Notes: generated by a model from the letters alone, not told the origin. DNA of 38,320 nt from Bacteroidales bacterium (GCA_016285515.1 JAEEQW010000019.1:1-38320), one strand, 5' to 3'. Counted from the first letter of the stretch, positions 24,925 through 34,597 are shown. Numbers and translations: made by a program.

Positions 24925-24971
24925 TCCTGAACTGATTATCAATGTAGCCCTGATTATCGGCGGATGCTATA

Positions 24972-27440
24972 TTAATCTTCCATTGTGGAGGAATCCTCGT
25001 AGCCGTTCTGCATGTTTTCTGGGTTGTCCCTGTTGTTGCGGTTGCCTTTCATGTTCATATTGCCGAAACCGTATGTCACGGTAAGTCCTACCATCCAGCC
25101 ACCGCGCCAGCCCGTGTTGTCTTGTATGAAGCCGGTGCCTTCGGTTACCGTATGGAATTTACGGGAGTTGAGTATGTCCCTTCCCGTCAGTGCAAAACTG
25201 AACTTGCCGACAGTCTTTCTAACGCCTAAGTCAATTGAATAGCCTGGAGCACGGTAGCCTTGAGCAACGACTCTTTTTGCATTGTATCTGCCTGTAAGCT
25301 GCACGGAAACTATTTTTGGAATGTTGAGGTTGGCTATCATGCGGATATTCCATGAAAAGTCGCTTTCGGCATCACCAGTCACATATTGGTCGATTTTTGG
25401 AATATAGTAGTTGAAACTGTCGAGTTCGTAGTAGAACAGATTGACAGTTGTGGTTATGTCAAAGACTCTGGAAAAACTGTTTTTTACAACGATTTCAGTA
25501 CCTGCCGAACGGTCGTGTGCAACATTTTCCCAAGTGGAATTCATAACGTTGCCGTCAAGGAATTTTATACGTTCTCTCACTCCGTCAGTGGTTCTGTAAT
25601 ATGCTGATACTGAGAGCATGTGACTGAGCCAATTTTTCATATAGTTCAATTCGAAGGCGTTTGAATACGATGGTGCCAGGTCAGGATTACCATAGGAGAT
25701 GTTTAGCGGGTCGCTGATATCGACGAAGGAGTTAAGCTGACCGCCGAACGGACGTGAAATACGGCGTGTATAGTTGAGTTGAAGTTCGTTCTGATTCGGC
25801 AGTTGGTAAGAGAGAAATGCACTTGGGAACAGGTCGAAACAGGAGGTGTTATATGGTTCAACATCATCGGCTGATTGTCCATAAGCAAGTGATTTTGTGC
25901 TGACTTTTGTGTTTTCGCCTCTCAATCCTACCTGAAAACCGAAATTGTTGATTTTGCCTGTGAAAGTGGCATATAAAGCATGAATGTCACGGTTATAGAT
26001 GAATTCATTCCAGAGCTTTTCGGCGATAACTGCTTCCTCCTCGTTGGCTCCGGCGTAAACTTTGACAGGACTGTCCTCGCGTTCTATGGTGCCTTTATAA
26101 CCGGCTTCGAGTCTAAAATTGTCGTTGAACGCATTGGTGTAGTCGGCTTGGAAATTCCAGTGATTAGGACTTATGTGGCTTTCCTGTCTTTGAAAAGTCG
26201 AAGCTATGGAATCATCGAAATAGTAATCCTCATAATATTTTCTGACATTATTCATGTTCCAATTGTTGTAGGAAGCGGATATGTCAATGTTATGGTTTTT
26301 GCCGAATTCGTGTTTGTAACCCAGTTCCACGTTACCGCCCATATCTTTGGAAGAACTTCTCGATTCCCTATGGCTTGTGCTGTAAGTCATTGCATCGGTG
26401 AGGTAATAGCTGGTATCGAGACTGCTGTTGTTGCCGAACATGCCGAAAGCTGAGAGATAAATGTCGTCCTTGTCGGTAGCATGATATGTGACTCCGCCTC
26501 TTCCGAAGAAGTTGTTGCCGGTGTTGCGGCTTGCTCCATATCTGTTGAGATACGTGCCGTCACTGTTGGTTCTCAGGGATGTGTTGCCACCAACGTGGGC
26601 ACGGCGGCGGTAGCCAAATCCTATGTATGTGTCAAATTTTCCGGCGTTTAAGTTGACATTGGCGCTTGCATTGTAGCCTCCATGTGTGTTTACGCCTGCC
26701 TGTACGCTGCCATAGTAGCCGAGTGCACGGTTTTTCTTAAGCACTATGTTGATGATACCGGTGGTGCCTTCAGGACTGTATTTTGCGGAAGGGTTGGTGA
26801 TGACCTCGATTTTTTCGATGGTTTCAGCAGGAAGTTGTTCGAGAATTGCTGCCCTGTTGTCGGATGTCAAACCTGATGCTTTGCCGTTAATCCAGATGGT
26901 GACATCGGTGCTTCCGCGCAGTGAAATCTCACCTTCGTTGTCAACTTCAACCGATGGAATGTTGTCAAGGATATCACTTGCCGACCCCCCTGTGGATGAT
27001 ATGTTCTGGTCAACATTGAAGACTTTCTTGTCAACCTCGAACTGCATTTGCGTTGTGGTTGATGTTACATGGACCGCATCAAGCATTTCGGAGTTTTCCT
27101 CAAGGAATATTCTGCCTAAATTCACCTCTTGTCCGCTGTTTTTGATTTCAAAAGGAACCTCAGATGTTTTGAATCCTACAAAAGATACTGTTGCAATATA
27201 TTTGCCGACTTGAAGATTGTCCACCATGAAGTAACCCTCCTGATCGGATATGGTGCCTGTAACAAAAGTTTTGTCTCCAGCCTTGTTGATGCTTATATTT
27301 ACGAAATCAACGGGAGCATTGGTCTTTTTGTTGAGGATTTTGCCTTTGACTGAACCTGTGGGAGCAGCGTGGAGAGTGCCCGTTAAAAGCAGAAAAATGG
27401 ATATAATCAATGTTGTATGAAAAGTTTGGAAAAGTCTCAT
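24972..27440 (-). CDS. TonB-receptor-like outer-membrane beta-barrel protein
   Basis: Starting at about 27440 (MRLFQTFHT), the protein is about 822 residues with a signal peptide ending TLHAAP. It has a carboxypeptidase-regulatory-like domain (GSVKGKILNKKTNAPVDFVN), a plug-like segment (ASDILDNIPSVEVDNEGEIS, then LRGSTDVTIWINGKAS) and a long 'Omp_b-brl_3' beta-barrel. The usual C-terminal aromatic residue is replaced by a charged Asn/Glu-rich tail. Such proteins import or bind substrates at the outer membrane. The longer frame starts from a TTG inside the apparent promoter (ATATTTGCAG) and is rejected. No SusD-like partner is next to it, so the substrate is unknown. Confidence 0.9.
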   Translation of the reverse strand: MRLFQTFHTTLIISIFLLLTGTLHAAPTGSVKGKILNKKTNAPVDFVNISINKAGDKTFVTGTISDQEGYFMVDNLQVGKYIATVSFVGFKTSEVPFEIKNSGQEVNLGRIFLEENSEMLDAVHVTSTTTQMQFEVDKKVFNVDQNISSTGGSASDILDNIPSVEVDNEGEISLRGSTDVTIWINGKASGLTSDNRAAILEQLPAETIEKIEVITNPSAKYSPEGTTGIINIVLKKNRALGYYGSVQAGVNTHGGYNASANVNLNAGKFDTYIGFGYRRRAHVGGNTSLRTNSDGTYLNRYGASRNTGNNFFGRGGVTYHATDKDDIYLSAFGMFGNNSSLDTSYYLTDAMTYSTSHRESRSSSKDMGGNVELGYKHEFGKNHNIDISASYNNWNMNNVRKYYEDYYFDDSIASTFQRQESHISPNHWNFQADYTNAFNDNFRLEAGYKGTIEREDSPVKVYAGANEEEAVIAEKLWNEFIYNRDIHALYATFTGKINNFGFQVGLRGENTKVSTKSLAYGQSADDVEPYNTSCFDLFPSAFLSYQLPNQNELQLNYTRRISRPFGGQLNSFVDISDPLNISYGNPDLAPSYSNAFELNYMKNWLSHMLSVSAYYRTTDGVRERIKFLDGNVMNSTWENVAHDRSAGTEIVVKNSFSRVFDITTTVNLFYYELDSFNYYIPKIDQYVTGDAESDFSWNIRMIANLNIPKIVSVQLTGRYNAKRVVAQGYRAPGYSIDLGVRKTVGKFSFALTGRDILNSRKFHTVTEGTGFIQDNTGWRGGWMVGLTVTYGFGNMNMKGNRNNRDNPENMQNGYEDSSTMED

Positions 27441-27553
27441 AGTATTAAGGATATGTTTTTTGTTACCAAACTGCAAATATCGTATTAATGTACGATTATA
27501 AAACGTTAATAATTATTAATGGGCTTGATGTCCGTGGAAGTAAAATTTTTTGT

Positions 27554-27561
27554 TAACTTTG
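27554..27561 (+). promoter_or_regulatory. -7 box for the phosphate-transport operon
   Basis: TAACTTTG followed by CGG fits TAnnTTTG and ends 19 bases before the ATG at 27581. Confidence 0.65.
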
Positions 27562-27580
27562 CGGTTCAAAACAAATAATC

Positions 27581-28228
27581 ATGGGACTGAATAATTTGTT
27601 TACTCGGACGAAAGGTGAGACCCCCTTTTTCCACACATATATAAAACAGGCTGAAACTTCGGTGGTGGCCTCCAAATATCTTCAGGAGCTTGTCAACACT
27701 GAAGATATTGAGGAACGGAAGCACATTTCAAGACTTATCAAAAAGCAGGAAATTGCCGGTGATGAACTCATTCATGACTTCTACATAGAACTCGGTGAGG
27801 CTTTCGTAACTCCATTTGACCGCGAGGATATGAATGACATTGCCATGTCGCTTGACACTTTTCTTGACTTTCTGAACCGTAGTGCAAAGACGATAATAAT
27901 GTATGAACCGGAGAAGATTGATGATCACATAAAAGACATAATTGATGCCATTGTTGAGGATTCCAATCTGCTGGTTGAATTGTTCAAGCTTGTGGAAAAT
28001 CTGAAGAAAAATGCTGCAAACATTACTGAAATATGCAGGAAGATAGTTCATATAGAACATGAAGTTGACAGTATTTTCGGTGATTATATAATATATCTTT
28101 TCAGCAATGTGAAAGACGGAATACAGTTGCTGAAATACAAGGAAATAGCCCAGGTGGTTGAAGATGCCACCGACCGTTGCAAGGATGTTTCATCCACTGT
28201 TATGTGCGTTTTGCTGAAACAATCGTAG
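27581..28228 (+). CDS. DUF47 (PhoU-like) phosphate transport accessory protein, copy 1
   Basis: The 215-residue helical protein belongs to the DUF47/PhoU-like family that usually accompanies PiT transporters and is thought to regulate them. Landmarks are FFHTYIKQAETSVVASKYL, TPFDREDMNDIAMSLD and the C-terminal IHIEHEVDSIFGDY-like acidic segment. The Asp/Glu/His-rich helices could bind metal clusters, as in PhoU. It starts the operon and ends four bases before the transporter gene. It is clearly paralogous to the gene at 29296. Confidence 0.92.
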   Translation: MGLNNLFTRTKGETPFFHTYIKQAETSVVASKYLQELVNTEDIEERKHISRLIKKQEIAGDELIHDFYIELGEAFVTPFDREDMNDIAMSLDTFLDFLNRSAKTIIMYEPEKIDDHIKDIIDAIVEDSNLLVELFKLVENLKKNAANITEICRKIVHIEHEVDSIFGDYIIYLFSNVKDGIQLLKYKEIAQVVEDATDRCKDVSSTVMCVLLKQS

Positions 28229-28232
28229 AATT

Positions 28233-29291
28233 ATGCTGACATTCAGTTTGCTGTTATCGATAGTCATTGCATTTGTTTTTAATTTCCTCAACGGGATGAA
28301 CGATGCGGCTAATTCCATATCCACAATAATTTCGACGAAAGTGCTGACTCCGATGCAGGCGATTATCTATGCCGCATTTTGGGAATTTGTAGCCTTCTTC
28401 CTGTGTAAGTTCATCATTGGTTTTGCAGTGGCAGGAACGATGGGTGCGGGAATTGCAAATCAGGATTATATGAATTCCTATGTCATACTTTCAGCACTTG
28501 TAGGTGCAGCGATATGGGTTGCAGTCTGCACCCGAACCGGTATGCCCATCTCCACGTCACATGCCCTTATTGGCGGAATAATTGGCGCGGTATGGTTTGT
28601 GTATGGTTCCAAGGCTTTGATTGCCAAAGGCATAATCCAGACATTGTCGTTCATCGTGCTGTCGCCTCTCATAGGGTTCATTTTCAGTTTCCTGTTGTTG
28701 TGTTTTTTCAGATGGATACTGAAGAACAGCCAGAGGAAGAAGGTGGAGAGGACATTTAAAAGACTTCAGCTTTTTTCAACTGCCGCATTCTGCGTGGGAC
28801 ACGGTTCCAATGATGCTCAGAAGACAATGGGTATCATAGCGGTACTTATGTATTCCGTACTGAATAATCCGGAGGTGTCTTCCGGTGTGCAAAATGTGAT
28901 AGCTGCTTTTTATGATGTGGGAAAAGGCTTCTATATTCCTGACGGACTGGCATTAATATGTTATGTGGTCATGTCGCTGGGAATCGCCATCGGAGGCAAG
29001 CATGTGATAAAGACCTTGGGAGGCGGACTTTCAAAGATAACTCCAATAAAAGGTTTTACGTCAGAGATATCCGGAGCCACAACTCTTATTCTCACATCAA
29101 TACTCGGTATTCCTGTGAGCACCACTCATACTATAACTGGCGGTATTATCGGCGTTGGCATAATCGACGGTGTGAAGAATGTGAAATGGGTTACGGCAAA
29201 GCGTATAATCCTTGCTTGGATTCTCACTATCCCGGTACCTATGGTCATCAGTGGGTTGATTCATGTATTTCTGAACTTTTTAATTGCATAA
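28233..29291 (+). CDS. PiT family inorganic phosphate transporter
   Basis: The 352-residue membrane protein has about ten hydrophobic segments and the duplicated PiT signature: FNFLNGMNDAANSISTIIST at 17-36 and GHGSNDAQKTMG in the second half. Each half also has a GxPxSTxH motif (GMPISTSHALIGG, GIPVSTTHTITGG). PiT proteins import phosphate, often as a metal-phosphate complex, by cation symport across the inner membrane. It lies four bases after one DUF47 gene and four bases before the preferred start of another, so the three are surely one operon. Confidence 0.95.
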   Translation: MLTFSLLLSIVIAFVFNFLNGMNDAANSISTIISTKVLTPMQAIIYAAFWEFVAFFLCKFIIGFAVAGTMGAGIANQDYMNSYVILSALVGAAIWVAVCTRTGMPISTSHALIGGIIGAVWFVYGSKALIAKGIIQTLSFIVLSPLIGFIFSFLLLCFFRWILKNSQRKKVERTFKRLQLFSTAAFCVGHGSNDAQKTMGIIAVLMYSVLNNPEVSSGVQNVIAAFYDVGKGFYIPDGLALICYVVMSLGIAIGGKHVIKTLGGGLSKITPIKGFTSEISGATTLILTSILGIPVSTTHTITGGIIGVGIIDGVKNVKWVTAKRIILAWILTIPVPMVISGLIHVFLNFLIA

Positions 29292-29295
29292 AACC

Positions 29296-29943
29296 ATGAC
29301 TTTCAATCAGTTTCTTCAAAAATTCGTTGCAAAGGAGGAAAGGTTTTTCCCTCTGTTTATCCGACAGGCTGAACTGGCGGTAAAAGCATCGGAATATCTT
29401 AGAGCCATGCTTGATGCTGAAGATCAGGAAACACGTGAGGATTTGAGAAAGAAGATAAAACAGCAGGAAAAATCAGGCGATGATATACTTCTGGAATTCA
29501 ACCACCAGCTTACGATAAGGACTTTGACACCGTTTGACAGAGACGACATGCACGAACTTGCCCAGAGTATGGATGATTTGCTCGACCGCATTGATGATTC
29601 TGCCAATGTGGTGGCGACACATGCCTTCGAATCATTTGGCGATAACATTAAAAACATGACAGACAACATCGTCAGGGAATGCGGTTATCTGCTTGAAATA
29701 ATGAACAAAATGCCTGATATGCTTACGAAGGCGGATGAAATTTATCAGCTGTGCATCAAAATAAAGGAAATAGAGCACGAGAATGATGACCATCATGATG
29801 AATACATGAACCAACTTTTCAAACGCGGACTGGACCTTATCGGTATCATCAAGCGCAAGGACATGGTTCACATAATTGAAAAAACTACTGATTTCGGAAA
29901 ATACTGCGCTGACAAAGTCCGCAGCATTATGACAAAACAATAA
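29296..29943 (+). CDS. DUF47 (PhoU-like) phosphate transport accessory protein, copy 2
   Basis: The 215-residue protein has the same length and pattern as copy 1: FFPLFIRQAELAVKASEYL, TPFDRDDMHELAQSMDDLLD and IKEIEHENDDHHDEYMNQLF. The start at ATG 29296 is chosen over an in-frame TTG at 29284 that overlaps the transporter stop. Having two DUF47 proteins suggests a hetero-oligomeric regulator of the transporter. It ends nine bases before the C10 protease gene. Confidence 0.9.
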   Translation: MTFNQFLQKFVAKEERFFPLFIRQAELAVKASEYLRAMLDAEDQETREDLRKKIKQQEKSGDDILLEFNHQLTIRTLTPFDRDDMHELAQSMDDLLDRIDDSANVVATHAFESFGDNIKNMTDNIVRECGYLLEIMNKMPDMLTKADEIYQLCIKIKEIEHENDDHHDEYMNQLFKRGLDLIGIIKRKDMVHIIEKTTDFGKYCADKVRSIMTKQ

Positions 29944-29951
29944 GAAACAAT

Positions 29952-32792
29952 ATGAAAATATCTACAATTTTTAAATCAGTCAAACTGACTTCCCTGCTTG
30001 TCATTCTGATGATGTTAAGTGTCACGGGCTTTGGCAAACAGGTTGAACAAAATGAGGCGACAACGGTTGCATCGTCATTCTGGAATTCATTATATCCGTC
30101 AAAGGATATTTCTGATTTCAGCGTGTGTTATACATTTGGCATGACTGTCCTCAATGGGCAGCATCTTCCTGCCATATACGTGGTCGAAGTTGATGGAGGC
30201 GGTATCGTTTATGTCGCTGGTGACGATAATGTCATGCCGATTTTGGGATATTCCGAAAAGGGCTCTTTCAATCCCAAGGATATGCCTGTCAATTTCAGAA
30301 AATGGATGGACAACTACAAAAAGCAGATAGCATTTGTGGTTGAAAATAATCTGTCTGCTGATGAGGCTATTGCAGACCAGTGGAGACAGTATCGTACAAA
30401 TGATGTAAGAAAGCCTGTTTCGACTAAGGCTGTCAATGCGCTTTTGGAGACAAAGTGGAATCAGGACACTTATTACAACTGCATGTGTCCGACCGACTAT
30501 TCAGGCCCTGGTGGTCACGTCTATGCCGGCTGCGTGTCATGTGCCATGGCACAGGTGATGAATTTCTGGGAATATCCTGAACATGGTACGGGGTTCCATT
30601 CATACAATCATTCAAACTACGGCACTTTGTCGGCAAGTTTCGGTCAGACGACATACAACTGGGATAACATGCCCAATTCACTTACTGGTTCCAGTTCGGC
30701 AACCCAGAAGCAGGCAATAGGAACCCTGATGTATCAGTGTGGTGTCGGCGTTGAAATGGATTACAGCGGCAGCGGCAGCGGTGCCTATATCATTGAATCC
30801 GGTAACAATGCCTGCGCCGAAGCGGCTTTGAAATCATATTTCGGCTATTCATCCTCGTTACACGGTGAACAGAAATCATATTATTCCAATTCAGGATGGA
30901 TAAATCTTTTGAAATCCGACCTTGACGCATCACACCCAATCATTTATGGCGGTTACGGAAATGACGGCGGACACTGTTTTGTTTGCGATGGATACAATTC
31001 CAATGACTACTTCCACTTTAACTGGGGCTGGAGCGGCAATTATGACGGTTATTTCTCACTTACCAATCTGAATCCTGGCACCATGTCATTCACTTACGGA
31101 CAGCAGGCCATCATCGGTGTCGTACCAGGTGATGGCAGCGGTGGCGGTGGAGGCGGCGGTGGAGGCGGCTCTACTGGAGATGAAGACTTGCGTCTTTATT
31201 CCAGCATCAACATGTCGGAGACGGAAATATGGTTCGGTGACGAAATAAGCGCTACGGTTTCCATTGCCAATTACGGGGAATCGGACTATACCGGATATTT
31301 CGGTGCAGCTGTCTTCAATGAGGAAGGTGCTTTTGTCGATTTCATAGAATATGGCAATTATTCCTTGCCAAGCGGCTACTATAACACATATACCTTCAGA
31401 GTTTCAGGTTCGACAATTTTTGTACCGGGACAATATTATCTTGCAATTTTTAGTGCTCCTTCAGTTGACAACACATGGTCGCAGATTAATGGCGGCAACT
31501 ATACCAATCTTGTACAGTTTGAAATTTATTATTATGCTGGAATCGAGACTTATTCCGATTTCACTGTAACAACCAATAACGGTTCGCTTATCCAAGGCAA
31601 ATCCGCCACTATAAATGTTGATTTTCTGAATTATGAGAGTGAAACTTTCTACGGATATGTACGTGTCAGTCTGTCAGTTCCAGGTGGTGGCTGGTCTCAG
31701 AACGTGGGCATTGTGGAGGTTTCAAACGGACTTCCATACGGCTATCATTACACCGATGGCGTGAATTTTACAGGCAATATAACTGTGGAGCCTGGAACTT
31801 ATCTTCTGGAACTTGCCTACATGTACCCAAACTCTTCAGTATGGTATTATGCGGGAAGCCGTTATAATTCGAATCCTGTTTACGTTATCGTTGAAGCTGC
31901 CCCTTACACTCCTGATTCATACGAATCCAACAACACTGTCAGTACTGCTTCCGTTCTGTCGCTGTCGTTCTCAAACAACAGCGCAACGGTTTCAACTACA
32001 GGCTCCAACCTCCATAATTCAAGCGATATTGACTATTATAAGATAGCTTTGCCTTCAGGATATGATTATCTTGTTGTTCCGCGTCTGTATGACTCGTATA
32101 ACAGCGGCAGCGGCTCTTATACCGTTGATGCTTTGTTCTCATATTCAACCGATAATGGCTCCACATGGTCTGATGCCGTTGATGATGAGATGCCAGGCAG
32201 TATTCTCAATGAAAATGGCGGTACCGTATATTTCAAAGTATCCTCTTACAATGACGGCGGTGTTGGCACGTATCTGCTGAGTATCAATGTGTCAAGAGCC
32301 ACGCACGACTCTTCCAGACACAGTATATCCGCTTCGTGCAGTTCCAATGGCTCAATTTCCCCTTCGGGTTTGGTGAAGGTTACCAATGGCGGCAGCCAGA
32401 AGTTTACCATTTCGCCCAATAAAGGCTATCTCATCGGTGACGTGCTGGTAGATAATGTCAGCGTAGGTGCTGTATCTACATATACTTTCAACAATGTGAC
32501 CACAAGTCATACAATTTACGCTTCATTTGTTTTGAATGAAGGAATTGATGACAACGAAGATGATGCCGTTAAGGTATATCCTAACCCTGCGAACGATGTT
32601 CTCAGGATAGACTGCAGGAATATGGTCAGCTTGACAGTTTCTAATCCATCCGGACAGATTATGATCAGTGAAGGGAATTTTTCTGGATATAAGGAGTTGA
32701 ATGTCAGCGGCTTTAAGGCTGGTGTTTACATACTTCGGATGAAATTGAAGGATGGATGTACCATAACAAAGGAAATAGTGGTGACACATTGA
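29952..32792 (+). CDS. Secreted C10 (streptopain-like) cysteine protease with T9SS sorting domain
   Basis: The 946-residue protein has a signal peptide (to about residue 28) and a propeptide of the Spi_C10 type (to about 155). The C10 protease domain has catalytic Cys194 in AGCVSCAMAQVMNFW and His341 in GGHCFVCDG, plus HFNWGWSGNYDGYF. A ten-glycine linker (397-406) leads to several beta-sandwich domains, then a repeat domain with SSNGSISPSG, and finally a type A T9SS sorting domain (VKVYPNPANDVLRI ... GVYILRM). The protein is exported across the outer membrane and anchored or released. Relatives include SpeB and interpain. It is complete. Confidence 0.93.
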   Translation: MKISTIFKSVKLTSLLVILMMLSVTGFGKQVEQNEATTVASSFWNSLYPSKDISDFSVCYTFGMTVLNGQHLPAIYVVEVDGGGIVYVAGDDNVMPILGYSEKGSFNPKDMPVNFRKWMDNYKKQIAFVVENNLSADEAIADQWRQYRTNDVRKPVSTKAVNALLETKWNQDTYYNCMCPTDYSGPGGHVYAGCVSCAMAQVMNFWEYPEHGTGFHSYNHSNYGTLSASFGQTTYNWDNMPNSLTGSSSATQKQAIGTLMYQCGVGVEMDYSGSGSGAYIIESGNNACAEAALKSYFGYSSSLHGEQKSYYSNSGWINLLKSDLDASHPIIYGGYGNDGGHCFVCDGYNSNDYFHFNWGWSGNYDGYFSLTNLNPGTMSFTYGQQAIIGVVPGDGSGGGGGGGGGGSTGDEDLRLYSSINMSETEIWFGDEISATVSIANYGESDYTGYFGAAVFNEEGAFVDFIEYGNYSLPSGYYNTYTFRVSGSTIFVPGQYYLAIFSAPSVDNTWSQINGGNYTNLVQFEIYYYAGIETYSDFTVTTNNGSLIQGKSATINVDFLNYESETFYGYVRVSLSVPGGGWSQNVGIVEVSNGLPYGYHYTDGVNFTGNITVEPGTYLLELAYMYPNSSVWYYAGSRYNSNPVYVIVEAAPYTPDSYESNNTVSTASVLSLSFSNNSATVSTTGSNLHNSSDIDYYKIALPSGYDYLVVPRLYDSYNSGSGSYTVDALFSYSTDNGSTWSDAVDDEMPGSILNENGGTVYFKVSSYNDGGVGTYLLSINVSRATHDSSRHSISASCSSNGSISPSGLVKVTNGGSQKFTISPNKGYLIGDVLVDNVSVGAVSTYTFNNVTTSHTIYASFVLNEGIDDNEDDAVKVYPNPANDVLRIDCRNMVSLTVSNPSGQIMISEGNFSGYKELNVSGFKAGVYILRMKLKDGCTITKEIVVTH

Positions 32793-33712
32793 TGAATATG
32801 AAGAAGGTCATTAAAGTTGTCCTTGGTTTGATTTTCATCTTTTCTGCAGTGATGAAAATCATAGGTATGGATAACTTTGAACTTTATATTTACAGTTATC
32901 ATTTTTTCAGTCTTAATTTCACGTTCCTTGTAGCACGTGCTGCCATCATAATTGAATTGGTTCTTGGCCTTTTACTGGTCCTTGACTATTTCCATAAGTT
33001 GACGTGGTGGGGTTGTGTGACTATGCTGGCGGGCTATACTTTTTTCCTTCTTTATGCTCAGTTAATCGGGCGTACTGACAGCTGTCACTGTTTCGGTGAT
33101 ATCTTGCAGTTTAATCCTTGGCAGTCAATAATCAAGAATGCGGTACTTATAATGCTTTTCCTGTTTGTTTATAATGTCAGGGATACCAAGTTCAGATATC
33201 AGTGGCTGGCATTCATCGGAATTGTCATTACTGTTTCAGCTGCAGTTTTTGTCATATCTCCTCCCGATAACTACACATCAAACTACAAATCTCATGAGTT
33301 GTTGCATCAGGATTTGTTTCAAGACGCTTTGCATCGGCCCCCACTTGATTCGTTACCATTATGTGAGGGCAGAAAGGTTGTCTGTTTATTCTCATCTGCC
33401 TGCAAATATTGTCAGATGACGGCACGTAAATTGTCAATTATGCAGCAGATCCATAGTTTTCCAGGTGACGACATCTATTACGTGTTTATGGGAAACAAGG
33501 AAGGAGTAGATAAATTTTATGCGGAATCGGAATCGTTGAGGTATCATGATGTCATTTATGATGATGTCATCGGGTTGTTAAAAATCAATGATGGCGTTTT
33601 CCCTGTTGTGATACTGATGGAGGAAGGCCGGATTGTGCAGGAATATGATTTCCGAAACATGAATGAAGGTCAGATTGAGGCTTTCTTTAAACAAAATGAG
33701 GCGACTCCGTAA
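32792..33712 (+). CDS. MauE/DoxX-like membrane protein fused to a thioredoxin-like domain
   Basis: ATG 32792 overlaps the protease stop (TGATG), giving 306 residues. The N-terminal half has four transmembrane helices of the MauE/DoxX type with the conserved SCHCFGD loop. The C-terminal half, after VISPPDN, is a thioredoxin-like domain with CLFSSACKYCQM (C-x2-C) and a cis-Pro-type GVFPVVIL segment. MauE proteins support disulfide formation in exported proteins. Translational coupling with a secreted Cys-containing protease suggests it may oxidise or fold that protease; this is inference. Confidence 0.85.
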   Translation: MNMKKVIKVVLGLIFIFSAVMKIIGMDNFELYIYSYHFFSLNFTFLVARAAIIIELVLGLLLVLDYFHKLTWWGCVTMLAGYTFFLLYAQLIGRTDSCHCFGDILQFNPWQSIIKNAVLIMLFLFVYNVRDTKFRYQWLAFIGIVITVSAAVFVISPPDNYTSNYKSHELLHQDLFQDALHRPPLDSLPLCEGRKVVCLFSSACKYCQMTARKLSIMQQIHSFPGDDIYYVFMGNKEGVDKFYAESESLRYHDVIYDDVIGLLKINDGVFPVVILMEEGRIVQEYDFRNMNEGQIEAFFKQNEATP

Positions 33713-33728
33713 GGGAATCGCCTCATTT
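33694..33728. terminator. Bidirectional hairpin terminator
   Basis: Eleven-base perfect arms AAATGAGGCGA and TCGCCTCATTT surround a 13-base loop containing the stop codon of the MauE-thioredoxin gene. It lies between convergent genes and has A-rich and T-rich flanks on both sides. Confidence 0.75.
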
Positions 33729-33746
33729 AATGGCATATTAGCTGAA

Positions 33747-33965
33747 TTATTCAGCTGTACATTTAACAGTATATGTAACACCACTTACATCTGTGGTGGT
33801 TTCTGCTATGCATTCACTTTTGTTAACAGTTGTTGTGGTGGTAAGACCAGGAACTTCAACACCTAACAAATAGTATTTGCAGGTGCATTCAACTTTCTTG
33901 TTGCAGCTTGCAAAAGCTAATGCAACAAGAGCAATAGCAGCGATAGTTAATAAAGCTTTTTTCAT
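33747..33965 (-). CDS. Small cysteine-rich lipoprotein
   Basis: The 72-residue protein has a lipoprotein signal with lipobox AFASC (Cys20) and a mature part of about 52 residues with four further cysteines (two in CTCKYY, one near SECIAE, one near KCTAE). Disulfide bonds are likely. Similar tiny lipoproteins are common in Bacteroidales and have no known role. A -7 box lies 62 bases upstream on the minus strand. Confidence 0.8.
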   Translation of the reverse strand: MKKALLTIAAIALVALAFASCNKKVECTCKYYLLGVEVPGLTTTTTVNKSECIAETTTDVSGVTYTVKCTAE

Positions 33966-34026
33966 TTTTTCAATGATTATGTTTTGCCTACTCTGTTTGG
34001 TTTTCGGCTTCTCCAGTTTGATTCTG

Positions 34027-34034
34027 CAAAAGTA
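34027..34034 (-). promoter_or_regulatory. -7 box for the small lipoprotein
   Basis: Minus-strand TACTTTTG followed by CAG fits TAnnTTTG and lies 62 bases before the ATG at 33965. Confidence 0.55.
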
Positions 34035-34068
34035 CAGTTATTTATTCATAAAAACAAATCAATATGCC

Positions 34069-34451
34069 ATGAAGAAATTATTGTTATTATTTGCCATTGC
34101 AGCAACAATCCTGATGACAGGCTGCACAAAAGATGACGAACAGCAAACGCCAACAGGAAACGATGTTCGGTACTATGTCAGATACGAGGTGTCAGCGTCA
34201 GCGTCAAGCCTCTATACGTTTTCGATGTATGTCAACGTGAACACTGAAAAAGGCTCACAGTCATTCCGAAAGACACTCTGATGTTTCAATACATGGAGAT
34301 TTTTCGTAGTCAATTGAGAGAACCCGAATTTCAATTGTTCAAGACGCAAAACATGTGGACTTTCTTGAAATTGAACACGAGAACCGGGCAGATTTGGCAA
34401 GTGCAATGGAGTACAGAGCCTGAAAATAGAGGTGTAATGAGGATTTATTAA
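34069..34451 (+). pseudogene. Frameshifted lipoprotein gene
   Basis: Frame one (34069-34281) encodes a lipoprotein signal ending MTGC and about 50 more residues, stopping at RKTL. A second frame starting at an overlapping ATG (34281-34451) gives MFQYMEIFRSQLREPEF, QLFKTQNMWTFLKLNTRTGQ and IWQVQW to a stop. Adding one base near 34270-34275 would join them as RKDTLMFQYMEIF, and the sister stub at 34475 reads KDTLMF at the same point, which supports the frameshift. The NMWTFLKLxTRTGxIWQVQ block recurs in small Bacteroidota proteins; its function is unknown. Confidence 0.5.
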
Positions 34452-34474
34452 TAATCAAAATTTGAAATTCCACC

Positions 34475-34582
34475 ATGAAAAAATTATTGTTATTCAGCCT
34501 TATGGCAATTGTGTTTTTGCAAGGCTGCAAACAAGAAGTCAAACAAGAAGGGCTTTCGGGAAAGGACACGTTGATGTTTTAA
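34475..34582 (+). pseudogene. Truncated lipoprotein paralogue
   Basis: The 35-codon frame begins MKKLLLFSLMAIVFLQGC, a lipoprotein signal with Cys18, and ends GKDTLMF at TAA. The DNA after the stop (AATACATGGA) still matches the gene at 34069-34451 (TGTTTCAATACATGGA), so this is a shortened duplicate with TTTCAA changed to TTTTAA. Confidence 0.5.
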
Positions 34583-34597
34583 TACATGGAAACATAC

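Noticed and set aside
27441..27476. TTG start for the beta-barrel receptor
   Set aside because: It would add 12 residues before the signal peptide and overlaps the promoter-like ATATTTGCAG.
29284..29295. TTG start for the second DUF47 protein
   Set aside because: ATG 29296 gives the same length as the paralogue and avoids overlap with the transporter.
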